From NCBI GenBank assembly GCA_001939945.1, contig MOEB01000003.1, positions 62,001-126,000 on the forward strand: 64,000 bases of DNA. Direction: 5' to 3'. Made by a program: the position numbers and the translations under genes. Positions 15,848 through 24,041 of the stretch are shown piece after piece. The stretch is from Aerophototrophica crusticola (GTDB lineage: Bacteria; Pseudomonadota; Alphaproteobacteria; Azospirillales; Azospirillaceae). Each line of letters begins with the position of its first letter. Position 1 is the stretch's first letter. The notes under the pieces were generated by a model. The model saw nothing but the letters and a program-made list of their open reading frames with translations, made no database searches and was not told the origin of the DNA.

Positions 15848-17173
15848 ATGTCCCCCCGGGACCCTATCAACCTGCTCCTGGTCGAAGATGACGAGGCCGA
15901 TGCGGGCCTTGTCCGCCGAGCCCTGCGCCCGCTTGGGGGGCGGTTCCGGGTGACCCGGCAGGCCAGCCTGGCCGACGGGCTGGCCTGGCTGGCGGGCAAC
16001 GACTGCCAGGTGGTGCTGCTGGACCTCGGCCTGCCGGACAGCGTCGGGCTGGACACGCTGCTGCGGGTCCGGCAGGCGGCGGAGTCCCTGCCCATCATCG
16101 TGCTGACCGGCCATGACGACGAGGACCTTGCCTTGGCGGCGCTGGAGGCCGGGGCCCAGGACTATCTGGTGAAGGGTGCGGCGGACGGGCCGGCGCTGGA
16201 ACGGGCCATCCGCCACGCCATGGCCCGCATGCACCTGGAAGACAGGCTGCGCCGGTCGGAACGCCGGCTGCAAAGCATCGTCACCCTGGCCCACGACGCC
16301 ATCCTGTCGGTGGACAGGGACCACCGGATCATCCTGTTCAACCCGGCTGCCGAGCGGACCTTCGGCTACACGGCGGCGGAGGCCCTGGGCATGCCGATGG
16401 CCATGCTGCTGCCGGAGCGGCTGCGGCCGGACCATGACCGGTACCTGGACCGCTACGCCACCATGGGCCCCGCTTCCCGGTCCCTGAACGACCGCCCGCG
16501 GGAGTTCGTGGCCCGGCACAAGGACGGGCATGAGTTCCCCATCGAGGTGTCCGTGTCAAAGGACGCCGAAGGCAGCTTTCCCCTGACCGCCACGGTGCGC
16601 GACGTGACCGAGCGGCGGAAGCTGGAGGAGCAGCTTCGGCTGCTGGCCGCCACCGACCCGCTGACCGGCCTGCCCAACCGCCGCGCCTTCCTGGAGACCG
16701 CGGGGCGGGAGCTGGCGGGCGCCGGGCGCCGCAACCGGCCCGTGGCCCTGGTCATGCTGGACATCGACCATTTCAAGCGCGTCAACGACCGGCATGGCCA
16801 CGCCGCCGGCGACGAGGCCCTGCGCCGGGTGGCGGAGACCTGCCGCGACAGCCTGCGCGCCGGGGACCTGGCCGGGCGCCTGGGCGGGGAGGAGTTCTGC
16901 CTGCTGCTGCCCGACACGGACCTGCCCGCCGCGGCCGGCGTGGCCGAGCGGGTGCGCCAGACCGTTGCCGCCACGCCCATCCCCCTGCCCGACGGGGCGG
17001 TGCTCCACCTGACCATCAGCCTGGGCGTCGCCATCGCCCAGGCGCCCGAGAGCCCCGGGGCCCTGGATGACACGCTGGGCCGCGCCGACCGCGCCCTCTA
17101 CCGCGCCAAGGACAACGGGCGCGACAGGGTGGAGCTGGATGGGGGCCCCGTCGCACTGGCGGCCGCCGGCTGA
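15848..17173 (+). CDS. REC-PAS-GGDEF diguanylate cyclase
   Basis: 441-residue response regulator that makes cyclic di-GMP. Receiver: LLVEDDEADAG at the N-terminus, phosphoacceptor in VVLLDLGLPDS, Lys in YLVKGAAD. A PAS domain follows at ~145-270 (SIVTLAHDAILSVDRDH start, DVTERRKLEEQL end). The GGDEF domain starts ATDPLTGLPNRRAF and holds an intact GGEEF active site. RAGD lies five residues before it, giving the RxxD inhibitory I-site, so product feedback is expected. The start chosen is the ATG 4 bases after the preceding stop. As last gene of the two-kinase operon it is the likely output: membrane signals converted to cyclic di-GMP. Confidence 0.9.
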   Translation: MSPRDPINLLLVEDDEADAGLVRRALRPLGGRFRVTRQASLADGLAWLAGNDCQVVLLDLGLPDSVGLDTLLRVRQAAESLPIIVLTGHDDEDLALAALEAGAQDYLVKGAADGPALERAIRHAMARMHLEDRLRRSERRLQSIVTLAHDAILSVDRDHRIILFNPAAERTFGYTAAEALGMPMAMLLPERLRPDHDRYLDRYATMGPASRSLNDRPREFVARHKDGHEFPIEVSVSKDAEGSFPLTATVRDVTERRKLEEQLRLLAATDPLTGLPNRRAFLETAGRELAGAGRRNRPVALVMLDIDHFKRVNDRHGHAAGDEALRRVAETCRDSLRAGDLAGRLGGEEFCLLLPDTDLPAAAGVAERVRQTVAATPIPLPDGAVLHLTISLGVAIAQAPESPGALDDTLGRADRALYRAKDNGRDRVELDGGPVALAAAG

Positions 17174-17175
17174 CC

Positions 17176-18654
17176 TCAAGGATTCGGCGGGCCGGCGCCG
17201 GGCAGGGTGCCGCCCTCCGCGGCGCGGGAGCGGAGGTCCACCTCCCGCAGCATGGCGCGCAGCACCTCGTCGCCGATGCGGTTCTCCTCCCGCAGGGCCA
17301 GCAGGGCGCGGCGCTCGGCGTCGAAGCGGTTGGCAGTCCCCTCGGCCGCGCCTTCATGTTTCCAGGCGGCGTCCATGGCTTGCTTGGCCCGGCTTTCCTC
17401 TTCCTGCTTTTCCTTGTCGTCGCCCAGGTCGGCCTTGCGCACGGCCCAGCGCAGGCTGGCGCCCTGGACGATGATGGAGGCGACGACCACCAGGGTGGCG
17501 AGGACCAGCAGCAGTTCCCGCGCCGCGAAGGGCTGCCCATCCGGCAGGGCGGCCGGCAGGGACAGGGCCAGGACCAGCCCCACCACCGACCGGGTGGAGG
17601 CCCAGGCGGAGACGCCGGCCCCTTGCGCGGGCGTGCCGTCCAGGGCGCGGCGCAGGGTGGGCAACCGGGCTGCCAGCCAGGACACCGCCGCCTGCACCGC
17701 CATCACCGCCAGCAGCAGCGCCCCCGTCAGCAGGGCCAGCCAGGCCGGGGAATGGTCGTCCAGCCCCGTGACGGCGCCGGGCAGGGCGCGGCCGGTCAGG
17801 AAGAACAGGGTGGCGGACAGCAGCAGGCTCGCCTCCTCCCAAAAAGCGACCGCGGTGATGCGGGCCTCGGAGGAGCTGCGCGGCGCGCCGGTGCGCGTCT
17901 CGAACCGCACGGCGTTCACCGCCAGGGCCGCGGCCATGACCACCACCACCGTGGGCAGGCCCAGCAGGCTGGCCCCCAACGCCCCTAGGTAGGGGGTGCC
18001 CACGGACACCAGAATCTCCACCGGCGCCGGCCCAGACCGCTCCCGCAGCCAGACCATGCCCATGCCGAGCACGGCGCCCAGCACTGCCCCGCCGGCGATG
18101 CCCAGGACAAGCTTGCCCGCCAGGGGCAGCAGGTCGGGCCCCGCCGGCCCCAACTCCTCCACCAGCAGGCCGAACAGGGCCACGGCCATGGCCCGGGACA
18201 CCATCTCCCGCGATTTCAACGCGTCCGCCAGGGCGCGGGGGACATGGGGGCGGCCCTTGGATTCATGGAACAGGCGGGTGTCGAACACCGCCAGGATGGC
18301 GCCCAGCAGCAGGGCCGCCGTCCAGCCGATGCCGGGCAGCAGGACATGCGCCAGGGCCGCCACCGCCGCGACGGTGGCCAGGGTCAGCACCGCCCCGGCC
18401 AGCACCCCCGTCAGCAGCGTGGTCCGCAGCAGCGGGACAGAGGCGCGCACGCTGGCCGCATAGATGATCGGCGGCAGGAACAGGACGGTGAATACCTCCG
18501 ACGGCGGATGCCCCTGGGGCAGGCCGGGGATGAACGCCGACGCCACCCCCGCCCCGAACAGGGCCAGCGTCGGCGGCAGCTTCAGCAACCCCGACAACAG
18601 CAGGGCCGGCCCCGCGAGGGCGAGCAGCAAGGCCACGAAATCCACGCCGGTCAT
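17176..18654 (-). CDS. CPA1-like cation:proton antiporter homologue with altered active-site motifs
   Basis: 492-residue polytopic membrane protein with ~12 hydrophobic segments and a hydrophilic C-terminal tail (~residues 410-492). The fold signatures are those of NhaP/CPA1 exchangers: the VLFLPPIIYAASVR segment near residue 60 and WASTRSVVGLVLALSLP, equivalent to the conserved WGGLRGAVSLALALS helix. The two catalytic segments are changed: the family's TDPVA is FDTRL here (ILAVFDTRLFHE), and the essential ESLLND stretch is REMVSR (ALKSREMVSRAMAVALF). The ion-binding Asn-Asp is therefore absent. It may be a transporter with another mechanism or a non-transporting relative. ATG at 18654 is chosen because upstream open sequence is a palindromic repeat. 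Confidence 0.75.
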   Translation of the reverse strand: MTGVDFVALLLALAGPALLLSGLLKLPPTLALFGAGVASAFIPGLPQGHPPSEVFTVLFLPPIIYAASVRASVPLLRTTLLTGVLAGAVLTLATVAAVAALAHVLLPGIGWTAALLLGAILAVFDTRLFHESKGRPHVPRALADALKSREMVSRAMAVALFGLLVEELGPAGPDLLPLAGKLVLGIAGGAVLGAVLGMGMVWLRERSGPAPVEILVSVGTPYLGALGASLLGLPTVVVVMAAALAVNAVRFETRTGAPRSSSEARITAVAFWEEASLLLSATLFFLTGRALPGAVTGLDDHSPAWLALLTGALLLAVMAVQAAVSWLAARLPTLRRALDGTPAQGAGVSAWASTRSVVGLVLALSLPAALPDGQPFAARELLLVLATLVVVASIIVQGASLRWAVRKADLGDDKEKQEEESRAKQAMDAAWKHEGAAEGTANRFDAERRALLALREENRIGDEVLRAMLREVDLRSRAAEGGTLPGAGPPNP

Positions 18655-18706
18655 GACGGGTCCCCTGTGGTGACGGAGACGTGCCGCCCGTGCCGGGGAT
18701 TTCTGT

Positions 18707-18798
18707 TTCCCCCGCAAAGGCGGGGGCCCACGGTTCTTGACCCGGGTTGCGCCGGCCCTGGCGTTGGAAAACTTTGGACCCCCGCCTGCGCGGGGGAA
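18707..18798. repeat. Palindromic repeat family A, copy 1 (92 bp)
   Basis: Inverted repeat whose two arms each contain a hairpin. Left arm: TTCCCCCGC-AAAG-GCGGGGG followed by CCCACGGTTCTTGACCC. Right arm ends CCCCCGC-CTGC-GCGGGGGAA. The outer arms are complementary to each other as well, so the whole element can fold as a cruciform or as two hairpins. It lies in the gap between the antiporter and the M42 peptidase genes. Confidence 0.8.
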
Positions 18799-18880
18799 GC
18801 ACGACAACCTGCCACGGCAACCGGCTTTTCGCCCCGGGGACCACGGCCCGGGCAGGCTTTCTCCCCAGGGAGAAGAGGCG

Positions 18881-19948
18881 TCAGCGCGGGTCCTCCGGCG
18901 GGCTCTGCATGTAGAGCGCGACCAGGCGGGCGACGTCCACCAGGGAGGAGATGTGGATGCGCTCATAGCCGTGGGAGGCGTCGATGCCGAAGGTGATGAG
19001 GGCCGTGCGCATGTCGGCCCCCGCCTCCAGCGCGGCGGCGCTGTCGCAGCGGTAATAGCGGAAGATGTCCCGCTGGTGCGGGACGCGGAACTCCCGGCAC
19101 AGGCCGATCAGGGACCGGGTCAGGGCCATGTCGAAGGGGCCGGTCATGTCGGCCATGGCGATGGTCACGCCGAACTCCGAGGAGTTCTGGCCGGGGGCGG
19201 TGGTGCCGTTGTCGATGGTCACCATCTCCGCCACGTCCTCATGCAGGCCGGTGGACGCGCCGGAGCCCACCTCCTCGCTGATGGTCACCAGCAGGTGGCA
19301 GTCCACGGGCAGCTCCGCCCGCTGCTCGATCACAGCCTTGGCCGCGGCCAGCATGATGGCCACGCCCGCCTTGTCGTCCAGGTGGCGGGAGACGAAGAAG
19401 CCGCTGTCGGTCAGCTCGGGCTGGGGGTCGATGGCCACGCAGTCGCCGATATGGACGCCCAGCGCCATCAGGTCCTGGGCGTTCGCCACCTTCTCGTCCA
19501 CCCGCAGCTCCACCTGCTGCCAATTGACCGGCTGGGTGTCCACCTCCTCGTTGAAGGTGTGGCCGCTGGCCTTCAGCGGCACGATGGTGCCGCGCCGGCG
19601 GCCGCTTTCGGTGAACAGGGTGCAGCGCGCCCCCTCCGCGAAGCGGGCGGACCAGTGGCCGATGGGGACCAGCTCCAGCCGCCCGTTCTCCTTCAGCCGC
19701 TTCACCTGGGCGCCCAGGGTGTCCACGTGGGCGGCCAGGGCCCTGTCGGGGGTCTGGCGCTTGCCCGGCAGCACGGCGCGGATGGCGCCGCGGCGGGTCA
19801 TCTCGTAGCTGATGCCCAGGCGCGTCAGCTCGTCCCGCAGGTACTTCACCGCGTCGTCGGTGAAGCCGGTGGGGCTGGGGATGGACAGGAGCTGGAACAG
19901 CGTGTCGCGCAGGTAGGTGCCATCGATCGGCAGGTCCCTGATGTCCAT
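18881..19948 (-). CDS. Osmoprotectant NAGGN system M42-family peptidase
   Basis: 355-residue cytosolic zinc aminopeptidase-type protein of the M42/M20 clan. Metal-binding motifs are AAHVDTLGA (residues ~70-78), SRHLDDKAGVA and the catalytic ISEEVGSG, then the C-terminal metal-binding FGIDASHGYERIH. This subfamily is regularly encoded next to the enzymes that make N-acetylglutaminylglutamine amide (NAGGN), as here: the ngg stop codon is 4 bases upstream. Its role is presumed to be turnover of the dipeptide osmolyte or trimming of precursors; this is known only from genomic association. The start Met precedes DIRDLPIDG; an in-frame upstream ATG would overlap ngg. Confidence 0.85.
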   Translation of the reverse strand: MDIRDLPIDGTYLRDTLFQLLSIPSPTGFTDDAVKYLRDELTRLGISYEMTRRGAIRAVLPGKRQTPDRALAAHVDTLGAQVKRLKENGRLELVPIGHWSARFAEGARCTLFTESGRRRGTIVPLKASGHTFNEEVDTQPVNWQQVELRVDEKVANAQDLMALGVHIGDCVAIDPQPELTDSGFFVSRHLDDKAGVAIMLAAAKAVIEQRAELPVDCHLLVTISEEVGSGASTGLHEDVAEMVTIDNGTTAPGQNSSEFGVTIAMADMTGPFDMALTRSLIGLCREFRVPHQRDIFRYYRCDSAAALEAGADMRTALITFGIDASHGYERIHISSLVDVARLVALYMQSPPEDPR

Positions 19949-19952
19949 GCGT

Positions 19953-21656
19953 TCAGAAGCCTCCGCGCGTCCCCGGGAACAGCAGGTCGATGAAACGCTC
20001 CGCCGTCGGTTGCGGCTCATGGTTGGCGAGGCCGGGACGCTCGTTGGCCTCGATGATCACGTGGTCGGGACCATCCACCGCCGGGACCAGGAAGTCGAAC
20101 CCCACCAAGGGCATGCCAAGGTACGCCGCCGCCCGGACCGCCACGTCCGCGAGGTGCGGGTGCAGGTCGGGGGTGACGTCATGGATGGTGCCGCCGGTGT
20201 GCAGGTTCGCGGTCTTGCGAACCGGCAGGACCTCGCCCGCCGGCAGCACGTCCTCCAGCCCATAACCGGCGGCACGCACACAGCGTTCCGTCTCCGCGTC
20301 CAGGGGGATGCGACTTTCCCCGCCGGTGGCGGCGGCGCGGCGGCGGCTCTGCGCCTCGATCAGGTCGCGGATGCTGTGGGACCCGTCCCCGCTCACATGG
20401 GCCGGGCTGCGGATGGCGGCGGCCACCACCTCCCCGCCGATGACGATGATGCGGAGGTCCTGCCCCTCGCAGAACTGCTCCAGCAGGACCACCTCGCATT
20501 GGCGCCTGGCGGACTCGATGGCCTTGGACAGGGTCTCCGCGTCGCGCACGTCCACGGTGATGCCGCGGCCCTGCTCCCCCCGCGCCGGCTTTACGACGAT
20601 GCGGCCGTGGCGGGCCAGGAAGGCGCGGTCGCCGTCGCCGCCGTCGGACACCGCCTGGTCCGGCACCGACAGGCCGTGCTTGGCCAGGATGCGACGGGTC
20701 ACCGCCTTGTCGTCGCAGCGGGACATGGCCACGGCGCTGGTCAGCTCCGACAGGCTCTCCCGGCAGTGGATGCTGCGCCCGCCCAGGGTCAGGCAGAAGA
20801 AGCCGCCCTCCGCGTCCAGCACCTCCACCCCGATGCCGCGGCGGCGCGCCTCCCGCACGATGATGGTGGCATAGGGGTTGAGCTTCGCCTCCTCCTCCGA
20901 CGGGGGGCCGATGAACAGGCTCTCGTTGATGGGGCTCTTGGTCTTCAGGGCGAAGACGGGGACGCGGCGGAAGCCCAGCTTCTCGTACAGGGCGATGGCG
21001 TGGAAATTGTCGTGCAGGACGGACAGGTCCAGCTGGGCCCGCCCCGCCGCCTTGGCGTATGCCGCCACGGCGCGCACCAGCGCCTCCCCGATGCCGGGGA
21101 AGCTGGCCTGCGGGTCCACCGCCAAGCCCCATAGTGAACAGCCATTCTCCGGGTCGTCGAAGGCCTGGTGGTGGTCCACGCAGGTGACGACGCCGATGAC
21201 CGACCCGTCCCCCGGCACCACCGCCACGAAGTGGCGCAGCACCTGGTCATGGCAGGTGTCGAACAGGAACTCCGCCGGCGGCGGCACCATGCGGCGGCGG
21301 GCATAGATCAGGTGGGCGGACTGCGCCTCCTGCGGGCCTTGCAGGGGGCGGACCTGGAAGCCGGCGGGCTCCTGCCCGGCGGGCTGGTAGTCTGCCAGCA
21401 GCAGGCGGTAGGTGTGGCTGGGGTCCAGGAAGAACTCGTGCGGGGCCTGGGACAGGACCACGTGCGGGTCCTGCAGGTACAGCGCCACGTCCCGTTGGCC
21501 CTGCACCTCCCGCCGCATCTCCTCCGCCAGGGACTGGGGGTCGGGGAAGGTGTGCGCGAACAGCACCCGCCCCCAGCCGCAGGCCACCACGGCACTGCCG
21601 GTCCGGGGCTTGGGCTGATCCAGGGGGCGGGGTCGGCTCTGGGGCAGGGTCATCAT
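19953..21656 (-). CDS. ngg: N-acetylglutaminylglutamine synthetase (GNAT + ATP-grasp)
   Basis: 567-residue bifunctional enzyme for the dipeptide backbone of NAGGN. The middle third is a GNAT acetyltransferase domain (about residues 100-280: VVPGDGSVIGVVTCVDHH, then LAVDPQASFPGIGEALVRAVAAYA, the acetyl-CoA loop, and ALYEKLGF). The C-terminal half is an ATP-grasp ligase of the cyanophycin/glutathione-synthetase type (VVKPARGEQGRGITV nucleotide-binding segment, FCEGQDLRIIVIGGEV, and VIIEANERPGL metal-binding end). It thus acetylates and joins glutamine units. The gene is followed closely by the M42 peptidase and preceded, after a repeat-bearing 291-base gap, by the amidotransferase that completes the molecule. 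Confidence 0.88.
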   Translation of the reverse strand: MMTLPQSRPRPLDQPKPRTGSAVVACGWGRVLFAHTFPDPQSLAEEMRREVQGQRDVALYLQDPHVVLSQAPHEFFLDPSHTYRLLLADYQPAGQEPAGFQVRPLQGPQEAQSAHLIYARRRMVPPPAEFLFDTCHDQVLRHFVAVVPGDGSVIGVVTCVDHHQAFDDPENGCSLWGLAVDPQASFPGIGEALVRAVAAYAKAAGRAQLDLSVLHDNFHAIALYEKLGFRRVPVFALKTKSPINESLFIGPPSEEEAKLNPYATIIVREARRRGIGVEVLDAEGGFFCLTLGGRSIHCRESLSELTSAVAMSRCDDKAVTRRILAKHGLSVPDQAVSDGGDGDRAFLARHGRIVVKPARGEQGRGITVDVRDAETLSKAIESARRQCEVVLLEQFCEGQDLRIIVIGGEVVAAAIRSPAHVSGDGSHSIRDLIEAQSRRRAAATGGESRIPLDAETERCVRAAGYGLEDVLPAGEVLPVRKTANLHTGGTIHDVTPDLHPHLADVAVRAAAYLGMPLVGFDFLVPAVDGPDHVIIEANERPGLANHEPQPTAERFIDLLFPGTRGGF

Positions 21657-21787
21657 CGCCGCTGGTCCTGTGGTTGGGGGCGGGGTGTTCGTTGAACAGT
21701 CGGGGGGTGGGGGAGGTGCCGGGGGGACTCAACGGGGCGGATCAGAGCCGAGGCGGCAGCAAGCCGGTTTGTCCAAGGCTCAACCGC

Positions 21788-21879
21788 TTCCCCTGCGGAA
21801 GCAGGGGCCCACGGTTTTTGACCCGCTATCCCACATCACACTGGTCGAAGAACTGTGGGCCCCTGCTTTCGCAGGGGAG
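21788..21879. repeat. Palindromic repeat family A, copy 2 (92 bp)
   Basis: Same length and layout as the copy at 18707-18798. Left arm TTCCCCTGC-GGAA-GCAGGGG then CCCACGGTTTTTGACCC; right arm GAACTGTGGG then CCCCTGC-TTTC-GCAGGGGAG. Relative to copy 1 the hairpin stems change C-G to T-A in step on both sides, so pairing is preserved. It sits in the 291-base gap between ngg and asnO. The remaining gap shows no further gene. Confidence 0.82.
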
Positions 21880-21947
21880 ACAGAAAGTGGCGGAAGCGGA
21901 GGGTCGGCGCCCTCCCACGGGGGTGGGGAAGCGGGCATGAGGGTGCC

Positions 21948-23726
21948 TCACCCCACCCCCTGCTCCCGCAGCCAGAACTCCAGCAGGGCCGCCTGCCATA
22001 GCTTGGAGCCGCGCAGGGGCGTGATGTGCCGGTCGGGGTCGGACAAAAGGGTGTCCAGGTAGGCCGGCTGGAACAGGCCGCGGTCCCGCGCCTTCCGGTC
22101 GGTGACCATGTCGCGCACCAGCTCCAGGAAGGGGCCGCGCAGGTATTTCAGGGCGGGGACGGGGAAATAGCCCTTGGGCCGGTCGATGACCGCGGCCGGC
22201 ACCACGCGGCGCGCGGCCTCCTTCAGCACGTGCTTGCCACCGCCGCCCACCTTCATCTCCGCCGGGATGCGGGCGGCCAGCTCCACCAGCTCATGGTCCA
22301 GGAAGGGGACGCGGGCCTCCAGCCCCCAGGCCATGGTCATGTTGTCCACCCGCTTCACCGGGTCCTCCACCAGCATCACCGTGGTGTCCAGGCGCAGGGC
22401 CTTGTCCACCGGCCGGTCGGCGCCGGGCTGGGCGAAGTGGTCTGTGACGAAGGATGTCGCGTGGTCCCCGTCCACCAGGCCGGGGGCGAGGGCTTGGCGC
22501 ATCTCGCCCAAGTCGCGGTCGAAGAAGACCTTCGAATAGCCGGCGACCGGGTCCGCGGCGTCCAACAGGGGCGGGTACCAGTGGTAGCCGCCGAACACCT
22601 CATCCGCCCCCTGGCCGGACTGCACGACCTTGACGTGCTTCGCCACCTCCTGGCTCAGCAGGTAGAAGCCGATGTTGTCGTGGCTGACCATGGGTTCAGA
22701 CATAGCGCGGACGCAGGCGGAGAGTTCCGGCAGGGCGCGGCTGCTGTCCACGAACAGGCGGTGGTGGTTGGTGCCGAAATGCTTGGCGATGATGTCGGAA
22801 TATTGGAACTCGTCGCCCCGCTCCTCGCCGACGCTCTCGAAGCCGATGGAGAAGGTGTTGATGCCGCTTTGCCCCTCATCCGCCAGCAGGGCAGTGATCA
22901 GCGAACTGTCCAGCCCGCCGGACAGCAGCACCCCCACGGGCACGTCGGACACCAGCCGGCGGCGCACGGCGGTGCGCAAGCCTGCCAGCACCTCCTCCTG
23001 CCAGTCGGCGAAGGACTTGCGTTCGTCCTCGGCGCGCGGGCCGTAGGCGACGTCCCAGTAACGGGTCTCGGTGCGGGACCCGTCGGGCTCGATCCGCAGC
23101 AAGGTGGCGGGGGGCAGCTTGCGCACGCCCTTCAGGATGGTGCGCGGGGCCGGCACCACGGCGTGGAAGCTCATGTAATGGTAAAGCGCCACCGGGTCGA
23201 TGGACGTGTCGATGCCGCCGCCCGCGACCAGCGCGGGGAGGGAGGAGGCGAAGCGCAAGCCCCCCTCCACCTCCGCCAGGTACAGCGGCTTGATGCCCAG
23301 CCGGTCACGGGCCAGCAGGACACGGCCGCTGTCCCGCTCATGGATGGCCAAGGCGAACATGCCGTGGAAACGCTTCACGCAATCCGGCCCCCAGGCATGG
23401 TAGGCCTTGAGCAGCACCTCCGTGTCGCCTGACGAGAAGAACCGGTAGCCCTTGCCCTCCAGTTCCGCCCGCAGGTCCTGGTGGTTGTAGATGCAGCCGT
23501 TGAAGACCAGGGTCAGGCCCAACTCGCTGTCCACCATGGGCTGCCGGGCGGCCTGGGACAGGTCGATGATGCTCAGGCGCCGGTGGCCGAAGGCGATGTT
23601 GCCGTGGGCGGCCACGCCGTGCCCGTCCGGCCCGCGGGCCGACAGGCTGTCGCACATGGACTGGAGGGCCGCCAGGTTCGGCGCCCTGCCCTTGGAAAAC
23701 TGGATCTCACCGGCGATACCACACAT
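21948..23726 (-). CDS. asnO: N-acetylglutaminylglutamine amidotransferase (AsnB-like)
   Basis: 592-residue glutamine-dependent amidotransferase that amidates N-acetylglutaminylglutamine to NAGGN, an osmoprotectant dipeptide. The class II glutaminase domain starts MCGIAGEIQF, with the catalytic Cys at residue 2; this fixes the start and rejects a 45-residue in-frame extension. RGPDGHG, HRRLSIIDLS and NGCIYNH follow. The synthetase domain carries the ATP pyrophosphatase P-loop LLSGGLDSSLITALLA near residue 260. It differs from ordinary asparagine synthetases mainly in context: next to ngg and an M42 peptidase, the combination typical of NAGGN producers. Expression is expected to rise with osmolarity, but I could not identify a specific operator. 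Confidence 0.9.
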   Translation of the reverse strand: MCGIAGEIQFSKGRAPNLAALQSMCDSLSARGPDGHGVAAHGNIAFGHRRLSIIDLSQAARQPMVDSELGLTLVFNGCIYNHQDLRAELEGKGYRFFSSGDTEVLLKAYHAWGPDCVKRFHGMFALAIHERDSGRVLLARDRLGIKPLYLAEVEGGLRFASSLPALVAGGGIDTSIDPVALYHYMSFHAVVPAPRTILKGVRKLPPATLLRIEPDGSRTETRYWDVAYGPRAEDERKSFADWQEEVLAGLRTAVRRRLVSDVPVGVLLSGGLDSSLITALLADEGQSGINTFSIGFESVGEERGDEFQYSDIIAKHFGTNHHRLFVDSSRALPELSACVRAMSEPMVSHDNIGFYLLSQEVAKHVKVVQSGQGADEVFGGYHWYPPLLDAADPVAGYSKVFFDRDLGEMRQALAPGLVDGDHATSFVTDHFAQPGADRPVDKALRLDTTVMLVEDPVKRVDNMTMAWGLEARVPFLDHELVELAARIPAEMKVGGGGKHVLKEAARRVVPAAVIDRPKGYFPVPALKYLRGPFLELVRDMVTDRKARDRGLFQPAYLDTLLSDPDRHITPLRGSKLWQAALLEFWLREQGVG

Positions 23727-24041
23727 CGTCCCCGCACCTCCTCCTGTCGGCCCACGGCGCTGCGGCGGTGCAGCACCGGTACGGAAACCCCGCGGGGGGA
23801 GAAAGGGGCCCCGCTTTTTGCCGGAATGCCGCGGATTCCCGTTCGGGCCCCGAAGGAACAAGGGAATTCGGGGTGGGTTGCGCCCATCGGGGGCGGAGCC
23901 GTGGCCCTTAGAACCCTAACACTTTTGCGCTGGATCAAATCTGCGGCCGACCGGGGGCCGCTGCGCGGGAAAGTAACCCGTCGTTAAGCGCCGCGGGCCG
24001 GAACTGCCTGTCCGACAAGCAAGAAGAAGGCCTGGCTTCCC
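23727..24041. other. 315-base divergent intergenic region between asnO and chemoreceptor gene
   Basis: Non-coding region that must hold the promoter of asnO (minus strand) and of the chemoreceptor gene (plus strand). A weak FNR-like site (TTGCG-CTGG-ATCAA, 23925-23938, eight of ten positions) and a GGAAC-N16-GGTT pair (23855-23879) are present, neither convincing. A G+C-rich imperfect palindrome spans about 23790-23835. No gene is visible here. Confidence 0.5.

Noticed and set aside
23760-23840. G+C palindrome around CCCCGCGGGG and CCCCGC...GCGG, considered as a fifth family A copy
   Set aside because: The conserved CCCAC/TTGACCC core and the 92 bp spacing of arms are missing.
23855-23879. 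GGAAC-N16-GGTT resembling an EcfG general-stress promoter before the chemoreceptor gene
   Set aside because: The second box is imperfect and the site would leave a 150-base leader; one match in G+C-rich DNA is not convincing.
23925-23938. FNR-like TTGCG-CTGG-ATCAA
   Set aside because: Only eight of ten positions; left half degraded.
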